This document shows positions 32,648-43,049 of a DNA stretch of 64,000 nucleotides, piece by piece. The notes beneath the pieces were generated by a model. It did not search any database. It was not told the origin of the DNA and saw only the letters and a program-made list of their open reading frames with translations. Source of the stretch: Chamaecyparis obtusa (taxonomy: Eukaryota; Streptophyta; Pinopsida; Cupressales; Cupressaceae); NCBI GenBank assembly GCA_027943335.1, contig BSBK01001158.1:372001-436000 (forward strand). The letters are read 5' to 3'. Numbering within the stretch: position 1 is the first letter of the stretch; each line of letters opens with the position of its first letter. Position numbers and translations under genes: made by a program.

Positions 32648-33873
32648 TGTAGATCTCTATAATTTTGTTGACTATTAGTGTCTTACACTTAGTCATATAT
32701 CTAGGCAATGATGGTCGGTCATCACTGCAACCGAGTCATTTTGTAAAGGCTGAGTTTTGTATTGTAATACTTACCAAGCAGTAGTATTGCCGAGTAAAGT
32801 TATGGTCACATTATGTTTGTAATATACTAAGTGTATAACTGATGCCGAGTTACATATATCAATGATTACCGAGTGACAGAGAAGTTCAAACGATGCCGAG
32901 TATAGTTGATGCCAAGTGCCAAGAATAACTTTTGCCGAGTTAGCCAGAATTGGCATGCAAGTTTGGAATGGCACAATGATCGAGGTAAACCATTTTTGGT
33001 GATAATAATGTTTTGTATTGAGATAATTATAGAGGTGATTATGCATCCATATTGTTATCATTGATCCCTATGTAAAACCTAGAGCCAATCAGAAAATTGT
33101 ATAGTTTAGGTGGCAATAGGAAAATATCTGAACCGTAGATCTTGTAACAGTAAAACATTTTTGTTACTATGTAAGGGAAAGATCTAGATTAGAGATGTGA
33201 GTAAAAAAAAAGAGAACATGAGATATTGAGATCGAATGAATACTGTGAGTGTGAGGAAATGATTAGGAAAAGTATTCAGATAGAGTTTAGTGACCGAGCA
33301 AAGTAGTGAAAGGACATAATCAAGAAAGATCAGATAGAAGAGATCACAATCATACAGTAAAGAGAAGATCTATAATCAGCATATCAGTGCAAACCGAAAG
33401 ATCAGATACTGAGACATTTTGACCAGTGTATCAGGGTAAATCTCTTAATCGAGTAGTCTTAGCAGACTTTTGTAAATCTCCTTACCGAGTGCTTACTTTA
33501 TTGTAAGTTTGTAAATCCTTTAACAAGGTAGACTGTATAAGTCTCTTAGCTTTTAACAGAGTAGACCTCTCATAGGGTAGATCATGTTTTGATCACAATT
33601 TGTAGCCCTAACAGGCAAACTTTATTATCTGCAGTAGTGAAGATTTGTGGGTGTCATCCCCACCCCAGTTTTACCTTTCAAGGGTTTCTGGGTTACCAAA
33701 ATCTATTATGTTATGTGTGATTTCATGTATGTTTCTTAACAAAATATGTTACTTAGATTGTTTAAGTTTTTCTCAAATGATGTGTAAAGTTCTAATAGAT
33801 TAAAAGGATAGAAGTCAGTAATTTCTGATTCACCCCCCCTCTCAGTACTACTTTCCCATTTACATTTCCAACA
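32648..33873 (+). repeat. NA-1 3' LTR (1226 bp)
   Basis: Same ends and length as the left copy, with about 54 base differences and no gap. It is followed by AGACC, matching the left flank AGACA in four of five bases. Confidence 0.95.
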
Positions 33874-35092
33874 AGACCATCCTGGAATCCTTGAGAAAAG
33901 GATGCAACAAGATTTAGATGACTTAGGAACAAACCCTAATACCAGAGATAGGATAAAAGACACAAAATGCACCAAAATTGTAATCAGTTACAGGCATCAA
34001 ATTTGTAGGTTAGTTTGAGTGCCAAGTCTTCTATAACAGTCTCCAAAAATAGCTTTAAATCTACCAGGTGTTATCAAAATGCCTTAATCAACCTCTTCAT
34101 GTTTGAACAAACAAGACTCTTAACAACCTTTCTCAAAATAACATTCCTCTATTTTTAACTAGTATGACATTTTGGGAAATAATTCTGATCTGGGCGGCTA
34201 CCTGATATCTTGTTTTTTTACTTTATTACTTGCAACTGTCCTTGAAAAATCAAATTGATTCATTCTTGTCACCTCTGGTTCACCGACTCAAAAAACCCTG
34301 GCAAAAACCTTTAAACAATTCAAATCCTGGCTGCAACTGTGAATCAATCCAAGTTTAAAACATGACCATCAATCTTATCTTTTCCCAGCACATCGAGCGG
34401 CTCTCATTAAATTGCAACAGTTGACCAAGCCTTCAATTGATCTTTAAAATAGGACCGTTGATCTTCACTAAAGAAAGATCTAACAGTCATCGCAACATTG
34501 TGGTAAATAAAACCTCGTGCATCTCTCCTTCATGGAAATGCGACAATCATCAGATCAAGGAAGATTGATGGTGTATTAAAATCCTTAGCATCCTAGCCCC
34601 ACTGACACCATCCACGTAACCAGCCCCAACATCCAATAAAAATAGAGCACATCTGCAACACCTAGCATTGGACCCACCACATCATCGGTCATATACCTAC
34701 TGGAAGATCAGACGGTTGTCGCAACATCGCGATGGATGAATCTTCACTTTGCAGACATATGACAAATCAAACTATAGCTTTAAGGAACTGGGCCCCTCGA
34801 ATAGGTGGTAGTTGGTTGCAAGATCATGAAGAGGACAAGCTGATGTTAGGGAAGAAATGTGAAGATGCGACAACCACATGATGAAGATTGATCAACGACA
34901 GAGATAAAAACTAGAAGAAAAAGGCCCCACCTGATAGGATCCACATCACCATCACATCAGACTAGTAAAAAATAAACACCTTTGCACACCTGGCATCAGA
35001 CCCACTTGATAGAAGCGCTGCGTGGTAAGTAAGATCGACAGTTGTCACAGGATCGCAAAGGGAAAGATTAAGCTTTACGACTGTGCAACAAC
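33874..35092 (-). repeat. Probable continuation of the Gy-B LTR, with degenerate internal repeats
   Basis: No ORF of interest. If the NA-1 insertion is removed, the sequence follows directly from 25715, so I assign it to the Gy-B LTR by inference. From about 34380 a degenerate unit of roughly 300 bp recurs: a (A/G)CAGTTGTCGCAACATCGC-type string, then GATGCGACAACCA, then a stretch ending CACCTGGCATCAGACCCAC (34493-34680, 34711-35020, partial at 35030-35090). TTGTCGCA and TGCGACAA form inverted pairs within units. The end of this LTR is not clear. Confidence 0.45.
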
Positions 35093-35624
35093 TGTTGGAT
35101 TAAAAGGTGATTAAGCCTTTAATCAAATGCTGAAACTTAGGAAAAATAATCACTTAGGACCTAGGGAAATATTAAACTATCGGGACTTACACTTAGGAAA
35201 AATTAAAGTGGGCGCTAACCTAGGTAGAAAGATCTAAGGAACATGGCCCCACATGATAGTAAAATAAAGCAAATGCTTTATTTAGGACTTAAGTGATCGG
35301 TAAAAAGTAACATCAAAATAGAATGAGGGTAGGGTTTTTTAGACTTAGTCATTTTTTGAAACCCTTTGTACATGGATAAACCCTAGTTCTTCACCTTAAA
35401 ATGGCAATATCTCACTAGTTTTTTCAATTGAGCACATGTGCTTTTGACTGAAACTTGATGACACCATAAACTACCCCTGTCTAACTTTGCAGCCCATGAA
35501 ACATGATAGATTTTCTTCACACATCAAAAAAAGTAGAGTAGTAGGACATGACAACTTCCTTAGGGTTTTGCAGGAATAAACCATTCTTATTAGATTTTGG
35601 CTATGACAAGAAAATGGCCCAACA
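35093..35624 (-). repeat. Gy-C 3' LTR candidate (532 bp)
   Basis: Begins TGTTGGATTA and ends GGCCCAACA; the first and last six bases are perfect inverted repeats (TGTTGG/CCAACA). Its right edge is followed by GTGGCTC, as at the same place in Gy-A. The partner copy is missing, so the boundaries rest on the terminal bases alone. Confidence 0.5.
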
Positions 35625-35796
35625 GTGGCTCTATCTGAGGATGCTTGAAAGTTAGTTCATAGCAAGAAACTAGAATATCTGGGAGGTAGACCAAACAAAG
35701 CACTAACCTACTGCAGGAAATAAGCACACAATTTGAAACCAAACACACCTATACACTACAAAACTTACTGTGCATGGAATTGATTTTATTTCAACT
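35625..35796 (-). other. Gy-C 3' untranslated edge
   Basis: Between the polymerase stop (about 35797) and the LTR. No polypurine tract is seen on the element strand; the + strand reads GTGGCTCTATCTGAGG at the LTR edge, similar to Gy-A. Confidence 0.45.
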
Positions 35797-37230
35797 AAAG
35801 AAATTTTTTAGAAATTGTCCATGCACTGGCAATTCCTATTCTTCACCATTCATATTTCTTAGGTAATATGAATCTTTTCCATGAGCTTGATGGATAATAT
35901 AAGGACCCAACCATAATGATTCAAAATTTTTATGCTTGCCCTTATCTTCACTCCTTGCATTCCATTGAAGAACTAGATCTTCAGGCTGAAATTTCTTGAC
36001 AGTTGCTCTCTTGTTAAAAAGATACTTCATCTTTTGTTGTAATCTTATGTTTTCTTTTTGACCTTCTCTTCTTGTTTCATCTAGTTCAACAAGTTGGATC
36101 ATCCTATTTTGCAAAGGATCACAAATTTCTAATTCTTCCTCTTGCATAAACTTGTAAATAGGCAACAAATTGTTTACAAGAAGCCTTGATTTAACACCAT
36201 AAACCATCTCAAAAGGAGAATTTCTTATAGCTCTCTTTTCTATGATTCTATCTGCCCACAAAGCTAATTTCAAATTTGCATGCCAAGTCCTCTTGTTCTT
36301 TTCCAAAGTCTTCTTCAGAATTTACAGAATACTTTTATTGCTTGATTATGCTTGTCCATTAGCCTATGGGTGATATGGGGATGAATATGATACTATTGTG
36401 CCCATCTCTGAACAAAAATCCTTGAATTATTGTGATCTAAAACTCATAGCATTATCCATTACTAATTTGACAGGAACACCAAAATTTGTAATTATGTTGT
36501 CTATCAAGAATTCAATAACTACTGCACTTGTAGTCTTTTTTGTTGGGATTGCTTCAATCCACTTAGTGAAGTAATCAGTGGCCACAAGCATCCAACTATG
36601 TCCTCCACTGGAATTTTCAATAAACTCCCCAATAAAATCAATACCCCACATAGCAAAAGGGGCCTCTATAACCACATGGTTTAGCATTAATGCTCCTAAA
36701 AACTTTAACTTATTTGAGAACCTTTGGCATGGTTCACACTTCCTGACAAATGCATGAGTATCTTTGAATAGTATAGACCAATAATACCCAACTCTCAAAA
36801 TTTTGTGAGTAGCTGCCTTGGCAGAGTGATGTCCTCCACATAGTCCAAAATGCATTTCTTTTAAAATTCTCTCAGACTGCCCTTTATCCAAACATAAGAG
36901 AAAGATCCCATCATTATCTTTCCAATACAAGTCACCTTGTAATAATATGTACCTTTGGGTTTGAAACTTAAGGCTTCTCCTTTGATTTTCATTCAGGCCC
37001 TTTGGGAAAATAACATTCTTGAGAAAATATACAATGTTGGTGTACTAGGGCTGCATCTCAATGCTAGTGACAGTTCCTTCATTTATGTCAACACTATTTA
37101 CCTGAACCAGGTCCATATTTTCTTTTGTCATTAGCTTATCAAGTCCTAGACCTCTAACAAGCTTAGTGATGTGAAACTCCTAATCAAATTCTTAGATTTT
37201 GTTAATCCACTTGCATCTTTTGCCGGTGAC
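35797..37230 (-). pseudogene. Gy-C integrase
   Basis: Contains the H2C2 zinc segment (KEMHFG, GGHHS, then RKCEPCQ), DDE core with IDFIG (Asp) and VMDNA (Asp), and a C-terminal domain with PEDLVLQWNAR and LWLGPYII. In the block GQxESSN the catalytic Glu is replaced by TAA near 36345, and stops flank it (near 36365 and 36427). The main frame is the same from 36930 to 35797. The zinc ligands are intact. The sequence upstream of 36930 is a degraded linker that contains GDLYWKDNDGI. Confidence 0.9.
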
Positions 37231-37838
37231 CTCACTTTGTACTAGAATATCCTTGACTGCAACATGAGGAACATATGCATTTACCCTTGCACAAACTAGA
37301 TAAGGTATGAATGCTTTGACTTCTTTTATCAAAGCATAGGCCTATTTTTCCATTAGCTCATAGTTCAGCTCTGCTAACTATAGTGATTTGCTAAAGAAAG
37401 CAATGGGATGCTCAAATCCTTCCTCATCCTTTTGAGCAAAACTGATGCAATAGTATGAAAAGATGCAAAGAAGAATAGAGAAAAGGGCTTAGAATAATCA
37501 AGGGATACCAAGACAGGTGCCTCTTGGATTGTTTGTTTAATTTTTTCAAAGGCCTTACTTGCTTCTTGACTCCATTCAAACTTCACATCCTTTTTTAGCA
37601 GCTTGACAATAGGCTTAACCAATTTTGCAAAGTTGGCAATGAATCTTTTGACAAAGTTAATTTGTTTAAGGAAAGAATAGACACCTTTGAGGTTTTTAGG
37701 AGCAGGGACCTTCTTAATGGCTTCAACTCTTTCAGGATAAATCCTCACTCCTTCTTTGGACATAATATGCCCTAGTAGATTACCCTCAGTGACAACAAAA
37801 TGATACTTTTTAGGGTTTAAAGATATGCCATACTCCAA
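37231..37838 (-). pseudogene. Gy-C RT-linked RNase H, degenerate
   Basis: Family blocks: ALEYGISLNPKK, LLGHIMSKEGV, KPIVKLLKKD, SKPFSLFFFASFHTIASVLL. As in Gy-A, FAS stands where catalytic DAS is expected. A frameshift near 37440 moves the last part (GFEHPIAFFSK) to another frame. The rest, down to 37240, includes AYVPHVAVKDIL, followed by the shared VTGKRCKWI segment. Confidence 0.82.
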
Positions 37839-38400
37839 AGCTTAAATCATAACCTTCTCTAGGTGATTTCAATGATCCTCTTCCATTTTTGAATATGCAG
37901 TCAGGTCATCTTGATATACTACCATGAGAAAATTAATAAGGTCTTTAAATGCTACATCCATTTCCCTTTGAAAAGTTGCTCCAACATTTTTTAAACTAAA
38001 AGGCATCCGGACATACACATATGTTCCCCAAGGAGTAGTGAATGTTGTCTTGAACTACTCTGATTCTTTGACCAGCACCTGGTTATACCCTAAGAATCCA
38101 TCCATCATGGACAATAAACCACAACTAGTCACTTTATGGAGCATAGCCTCCATATTTGGCAATCCATAGTTGTCTTTTAGTGAAGCAACATTTAGGTTTC
38201 TAAAGTCTACACACAACCTTATGTCACCATTATTCTTTCTAACTGGTACTAAGTTTGAGACCTAAGATGAATGTCTGATGGGTTCAATGATACCTGCATC
38301 CCTTAACTTGGTTAGCTTTGTTTGCATTTTGGTAGGTAACAAGGGATTAATATGCCTTTGCTTTTGTCTAAATGGCTTGGCATCTTCTTTCAAGGGAATT
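37839..38400 (-). pseudogene. Gy-C reverse transcriptase
   Basis: Blocks: DAGIIEPIRHSS, VPVRKNNGDIRLCVDFR, KDNYGLP, MMDGFLGYN, FTTPWGTYVY, GATFQREMDV, and an intact YxDD box (VVYQDDLTAYS, about 37912). The Gln of YQDD is the residue that has become a stop in Gy-A. TAG at 38262 sits at a conserved Trp (G to A), and two more stops lie near 38055 and 37885. The core motif set is complete. Confidence 0.9.
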
Positions 38401-38880
38401 TCATGTTGGAAAAGGTCTTCCCTATAAGCTTTGTGATCATCATATGACCAAAAAAAGACATGTTTGTATCTTTTCAACAATATTATTAGATTTATTCTCA
38501 CCTCCCTACCGAGTCTTTTTCCAATGTATACTAGCTGTGGGGATGTTTCTGACCCTAGGTTTATTTCTTCTAGATCATCCACCTTAGCATTGAATTTTTG
38601 GGACATATGATTGTCATTTATTTTTAACATGCTTTCCAGCTCAACCAAACCCTTGGGGATATGGTTGGAAGGTAGTTGTACAATTTCATTTCCCATGACA
38701 TAATTTTTTCCATCAACAAATTCTTGATAAGCATCAAAATCAATTTGTTGACCATCATATTGATCTAACTCTTGGATGAACCTTAGGATGTCAATGTCAT
38801 CTTCAAAACATTTCCAATTGCAAACATTATCAGGCACAACAGGTCTACTCTTTATTTCCAATTTTGACACACCAGTTAGG
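38401..38880 (-). pseudogene. Gy-C linker between extra RNase H and RT
   Basis: Acidic linker in the reverse transcriptase frame with KSRPVVPDN, INLGSETSPQLVYIGKRL and FFWSYDDHKAYRED, matching 8671-9149 of Gy-A. No catalytic motif. Confidence 0.75.
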
Positions 38881-39106
38881 GTAGCATCATTGTTTTTCAA
38901 TGCAACATTTGCAAGGAAGTCTGCCATGATATTTTTTGATCTTTCCACCCAAAGAATATTGAAAGCATCAAAGAACTCAATTCTATCCCAGACAACATAT
39001 TTATATAACTTAAGTTTATCATCCTTTGCAACATATTGTGACCTAATCTAAGCAACGATTAACTAAGAATCTCCATAAACTTTTAAACATTTTATACCAT
39101 GTTTAT
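38881..39106 (-). pseudogene. Gy-C second RNase H, C-terminal half only
   Basis: Reads HGIKCLKVYGDS (Asp), a stop, LIVAQIR, then ERSKNIMADFLANVAL (last Asp). The first half with the FDG and Glu blocks is missing because the protease sequence ends abruptly at about 39107. It confirms that the extra RNase H lies between protease and RT in this lineage. Confidence 0.75.
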
Positions 39107-39526
39107 AATCTTTACCTCTATTCCAACCAAAGTCCCTACCACAAGAACTACTTTGTTATCCATGGCATAACATATGCCATTAGATGTATCAACTTGTAGC
39201 CCTAGTTCCTTCATCACATGGTAAGGTATTACTGTAGCTGCAGCAATAAAGTCTATCATGCAATTCTTCAACAATAAGTTATTTACAATCAGAGTGACAT
39301 AAAAAGGATTAATGGACGATGGATCTTGGGTCACAATATTTCCAACACAAAAGTTGGAAACCCCTTTGGTTATTTCAAGTCCTGCCATTGGCTTTACCTT
39401 TTCTGATACAATAGGGATGTCATCTTGCTCATTAATCAGAGCCAAAGTTGCTGTCTTATGCTCTTTTATTTTTAACATCTCTAATAAAGGGATTGACACC
39501 TTCATTTGAGACAAAGCATGTCTCAT
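39107..39526 (-). pseudogene. Gy-C aspartic protease, truncated at its end
   Basis: Active-site block reads IDFIAAATVIP where DSGA is normal; GICYAMDN follows. The C-terminal (ILLGR) part is absent because of the deletion that joins it to the RNase H remnant. The N-terminal part (MRHALSQMKVSIPLLEML) is typical of the lineage. Confidence 0.75.
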
Positions 39527-40303
39527 GTCAAAAGTTGGGGCCTCATTGGAAAGATCAGATAGGTCTTTTCCTCCACCAACCTTTTTGTTTTTCTTTTCTA
39601 TAGCAATCTCCTCATTCTTCCTAGCACTTTGGACCGCAATAGGTTCCCGCTTGTTGTTACCTCTGTTTGGGAAAGTATTTGGTTTAGGAGAAACCTTATT
39701 CTAAGAATCATCCTTAACAAAGACTGACCTTGGGATTCCTTGATCAGCATCAACTTTTCTATTTCTCAGGTTATATGAGGATCTAGCCTAAGAAATATCA
39801 GCCATAGTCAGATTCTTGATTTCTTCTTTACTAGGCCTTCTCTAGTGAGTGCCTTCTATTTCTGGCCTGATCATATTTGTTTGACAAGTTTCTTCATCAG
39901 ACTCTTCATGATCAGAATGGGAAAATATTTATTTCTCATAAATAGGGAGAGTTCTCCTTTTATAGTCAACATCTTCTAATATCTCTTCATCATCTGAACA
40001 TGCAAGTTCCTCCACCTTTTGAGTGGTGAACATATTTACTGTAGGCTTTTCAGATCCTTCATGGTCTCCAGTAGGTGGATCTTATGGCTCATCTCCTAGA
40101 GCTTGGGATACAAAACATTGGTAAGGTGAGTGAGGCATGTCACATGCCACACACCATGGGATATTTTCCACATTACGTGTTGTATTCTTCTTCAAAGGAT
40201 CAGGAGTATCCCTACCCCTTTGTGGCTCATGGGTATCAAAAATTGGCTTCCCATCTTTCCAATTTATTTTATAGGGATGGTCATGTAACCTAGGAAATCT
40301 CTC
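39527..40303 (-). pseudogene. Gy-C Gag C-terminal region with Cys-x2-Cys-x3-His-x4-Cys knuckle
   Basis: Near 40150 the frame reads WCVACDMPHSPYQC, an intact knuckle with three residues before His instead of the usual four. The remainder is acidic and low in complexity (CSDDEEIL, SDHEESDEE) with SSYNLRNRKVD, which Gy-A has as NYHLRNR. Stops are scattered. RNA binding is inferred from the knuckle. Confidence 0.65.
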
Positions 40304-40986
40304 CTACCTTTGATACAGTGGTCTATTATCTTGGAAACTTTTCCGACCCTTATCAAATCTAGCAGAAAGATCTTTGACAATATTGGCCAATTTTTCAACC
40401 TTGTCATCTTCTTTGGTAGGTTTTACAGCATGTGGTCTAGTTTCTTTCCACAATTTACCTTCATCCCTTTTATACATTTGACCAGATGCTTTCCTATTAC
40501 TTTCAATATTTATGGCTAATTTGAAAGTATCTCTCAAAGTACATGGACTTTTGTCTCTCAAAAGGTAGGACATCTTTCCTTCTACGACATTGAAGTATGT
40601 GGTTAGACAAACTTCATCATCCAATCTCAAAACTTGAAATAACTTGTTTATAGCCTTTTGAAATCTACCATTGAATTTTGACATGCTCTCATTTACATGC
40701 TTCTTAATATTATTGAATTCATTAAGCATATAACTAGAATTGACATGCTTAACATATTGTTCTTTAAATCTTCTAACAAACTCATCCCATGAAGTAATAC
40801 TATTTTCAGGCAAACCTCTGTACCAATCCCTAGCATCTTCTATCAGTGATTGAACAAAAAGTTTCATAACAACATCTTCATTCTCTATTTCATAATCATT
40901 TATCTTATCTATAAAATATTTAAGATGTTCTTCACATGTAATGACATTATTACCAGTGAACTTAGGGATCTTGTCTCTTACCTCAT
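40304..40986 (-). pseudogene. Gy-C Gag capsid region
   Basis: Retrotrans_gag-like core: VVMKLFVQSLIEDARDWYRGLP, WDEFVRRFKEQY, MSKFNGRFQKAINKLF, LAINIESNRKASG. 187 codons from 40867 to 40304 are open, and the frame continues upward (KIPKFTGNNVITCEEHLKYF) to about 40986. It is the best preserved part of Gy-C. Confidence 0.88.
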
Positions 40987-42000
40987 TAGGAATGGCATTC
41001 AGCTAACCATGGATGCCATAAAAAAATAATGGCCAGCATCTGTCTAGATGAATTGGCCTTCTTTGAAAATTCTGTGAAGCCTGGGCTCCACCTCCTCCAA
41101 TATTCTGATGTAAAGTATTCCCAACAAGACCACCAGCTAAGGGGATTATGGGAATAACACTTTGAACTAGTCCTTGGGCCATTTTCTTGGAGCTTGAGGC
41201 TTGGAGATTAGTCATAGGACCACATGATTGATTAAGGGGTAATGTCCCACCAATAATAGGGACTGAGCTACTAGCACTTGTATTCATATTGGCATGCAAG
41301 AATGCAATTTTCTTGCTCTTCTCATCTGCAACTGCCTCCAATTCTAACTTCTGTAATTCGAAAGCCAGATCCTCTTTGGCATTTCTAGCCTTTTCTACTT
41401 CTAACCTAGCCTAAGATATTACATTAGGATTAGCATCACTCCTTTTGGATTCAATTATGTTGATCCCAATCATTTTTTGTTTTCCCTTAGCAGACACATC
41501 CATTACATTGTTTCTAAGATCCTCATTTATTTTGACCTCTGATGGATGCAACTACCTCAGGATAGGGCCTTCACCCTCAAATTCATCATTCTTGGAATTA
41601 GGCTAATTGCTATTGACCTATTGTTGCATAGCTCCTATATCACCAAACAAATCACCATCTAAACCCCCAAATTTTTGATTTAGATTTTTTGCTTGGATCT
41701 CATTATTTTTTGTCTTTCTAATGAGCTCTTGCCTCTCCATGAGTAACTCATATATCTCTTGTTCCCGCTCCTTTTGTCTTCTAGTAATCTCTAAAAACTA
41801 TTCTCGATCTTTTTTCCTTAAAGCAATAAATTATTCCCTCAACCTCTCAGAATCATGAGATGTAGATTTAGTAGTAGAAGTATCTCCTGCCTAATCTAAA
41901 CTTTCTTATGTAGGAAAAAATCCTATGTCAGTAAATTCATCATGTTGGATATTTTCCAGCAGGCCAGTACTGACTGTATATTTTTCATTGATGACAACAT
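40987..42000 (-). pseudogene. Gy-C Gag N-terminal coiled-coil extension
   Basis: The same frame upstream of the capsid reads a charged helical segment (KKDRE, TRRQKEREQEIYELL, LRNNVMDVSAKGKQ, LEVEKARNAKEDLAFELQKLELEAVADEK) and then a Gly/Ser/Pro/Gln-rich stretch (41003-41300). About ten stops interrupt it. It occupies the place of the His/Asn-rich extension of Gy-A but has different composition. The recognisable reading ends near 42000. Confidence 0.65.
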
Positions 42001-42884
42001 ATGAAAAGTAGCATGTGTGGAAGTCTTATATAGTAATATTTTTATATATGTAGCATGGACATGATATCAGCATGATATCATGGGCGCATAGGTTAACTGT
42101 TAGTACAAACAATTATATTGCAGTTCATGTCAGCAGTGTTCCTGATAGAGTTACAGACAGTGTTCTATGTATGGTTGTCCATATAGTTATCATGGAGCCT
42201 TGCGCACTTGGATATATGTTGAAGACATGTTAGTGATGTTTTAGTTATGGACGCATAGTCTATTGATGAGTAGAAGTGAAGTTATGCAGTCGCTAGTCGC
42301 CAACAATAGTTTCCTATGTTTGTTCAGAAGAGCCAACAGAGATCTTATTGGTTATGTAGTTGCACCAATCCTATGGGTATGCACCCTTTGATTTAAGCGT
42401 AGAGGAGAGTTATTGATGTTTGGTTAAAAGTGCATAAGTTAATTAAGCTTATAGAGAAAGATACAGTTGTTTTGGTAGAGCTGACAGTGTGTAGTGTGTG
42501 TCTACATTTATCTTATTAGACAGGTCCCAGATTGTGTTGCATGCATAATAGAGCTGAAAAAATGTTTGTTGGAGCTTATTATGGTTTCTCTACTATGATT
42601 TCAAGGTGGTTTTAATAGGCCAAATTGATTATATCATTTGGAGGAAAGATACTTATAGACAGTCATTTGTGATTGCTGAAGTGTGGTTAAAAGTTGATGA
42701 AGTAGAGCAGAGCAGAGTGTGCGAAGTGTTGAAACATTAGAAGAAGGTCTATGTGACCAAGTAAAGTACTTGTGATATTAATTGGAACTGATCTAGATAG
42801 TAGGTCAAAGCACAGTTCACCAAGATCCAGATATAGTGTGTATCTATTATTCAGAAGGTTGTAGCCTTCCCATTTGAGCAGTGA
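42001..42884. other. Unassigned sequence between Gy-C and the CACTA element
   Basis: No ORF or domain is supported. The composition (TG-rich on the + strand) differs from Gy-C. The minus strand contains TGGCGACTAGCGACTGC near 42280-42297, which resembles a primer site, but no LTR edge matches it. Confidence 0.4.
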
Positions 42885-42903
42885 CACTACTACATTTGGG
42901 GCG
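42885..42903 (+). repeat. CACTA left terminal inverted repeat
   Basis: CACTACTACATTTGGGGCG. The preceding three bases are TGA, the possible target duplication. Terminal CACTA and 3-bp duplications are the hallmark of this superfamily. Confidence 0.75.
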
Positions 42904-43049
42904 AAATTTTGATAGAAGTTTTCGACGGGTAACTTTTTATTATGAATTTGGTGTTTTTTTTTTGTAATAGGCCTCGATGATGTCGATATTCTGATGGGTG
43001 TTTAATTAACCATCAGAATTCTGACAGATTTAGAATATAGATTTAAAAA
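42904..43049 (+). repeat. CACTA left subterminal region
   Basis: Contains short repeated strings in both orientations (GACGGGTAAC, CTGATGGGTG, CCATCAGAATTCTGACAG), as expected of subterminal transposase-binding repeats in this superfamily. No matching copy is seen at the right arm, whose homology begins at 43050. Confidence 0.5.

Larger units (their letters stand above)
25716..33873 (+). mobile_element. NA-1: LTR retrotransposon with Gag and unknown ORF, no polymerase (non-autonomous)
   Basis: 8158 bp with two LTRs of exactly 1226 bp, a Met-type primer site at 26944, and a polypurine tract just before the right LTR. Flanks are AGACA and AGACC, a 5-base target duplication with one mismatch. 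By hand count the LTRs differ at about 54 positions (about 4.4%), some three quarters transitions, with no indel. The interior holds a Gag with five zinc knuckles (27006-28373) and a 1200-codon ORF without any protease, integrase, reverse transcriptase or RNase H motif (28897-32499). It must depend on another element, probably Ty1/copia-type given the primer site and the tract AAAGGGGGAGA. Confidence 0.93.
35093..42000 (-). mobile_element. Gy-C: Ty3/gypsy element related to Gy-A, minus strand, 5' end lost
   Basis: On the minus strand: Gag with coiled-coil N-terminus, atypical knuckle, protease, C-terminal half of an extra RNase H, reverse transcriptase, degenerate RNase H, integrase, 3' LTR candidate (35093-35624). 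Domain order and motifs follow Gy-A, but the sequences differ greatly, so this is another family of the same lineage. The right end stops near 42000 without a recognisable LTR or primer site. Stops and a deletion at about 39105 show it is dead. Confidence 0.85.

Noticed and set aside
42280..42300. Primer-site-like TGGCGACTAGCGACTGC on the minus strand as the 5' end of Gy-C
   Set aside because: The adjoining bases do not match the Gy-C LTR end (CCAACA) and no LTR follows.
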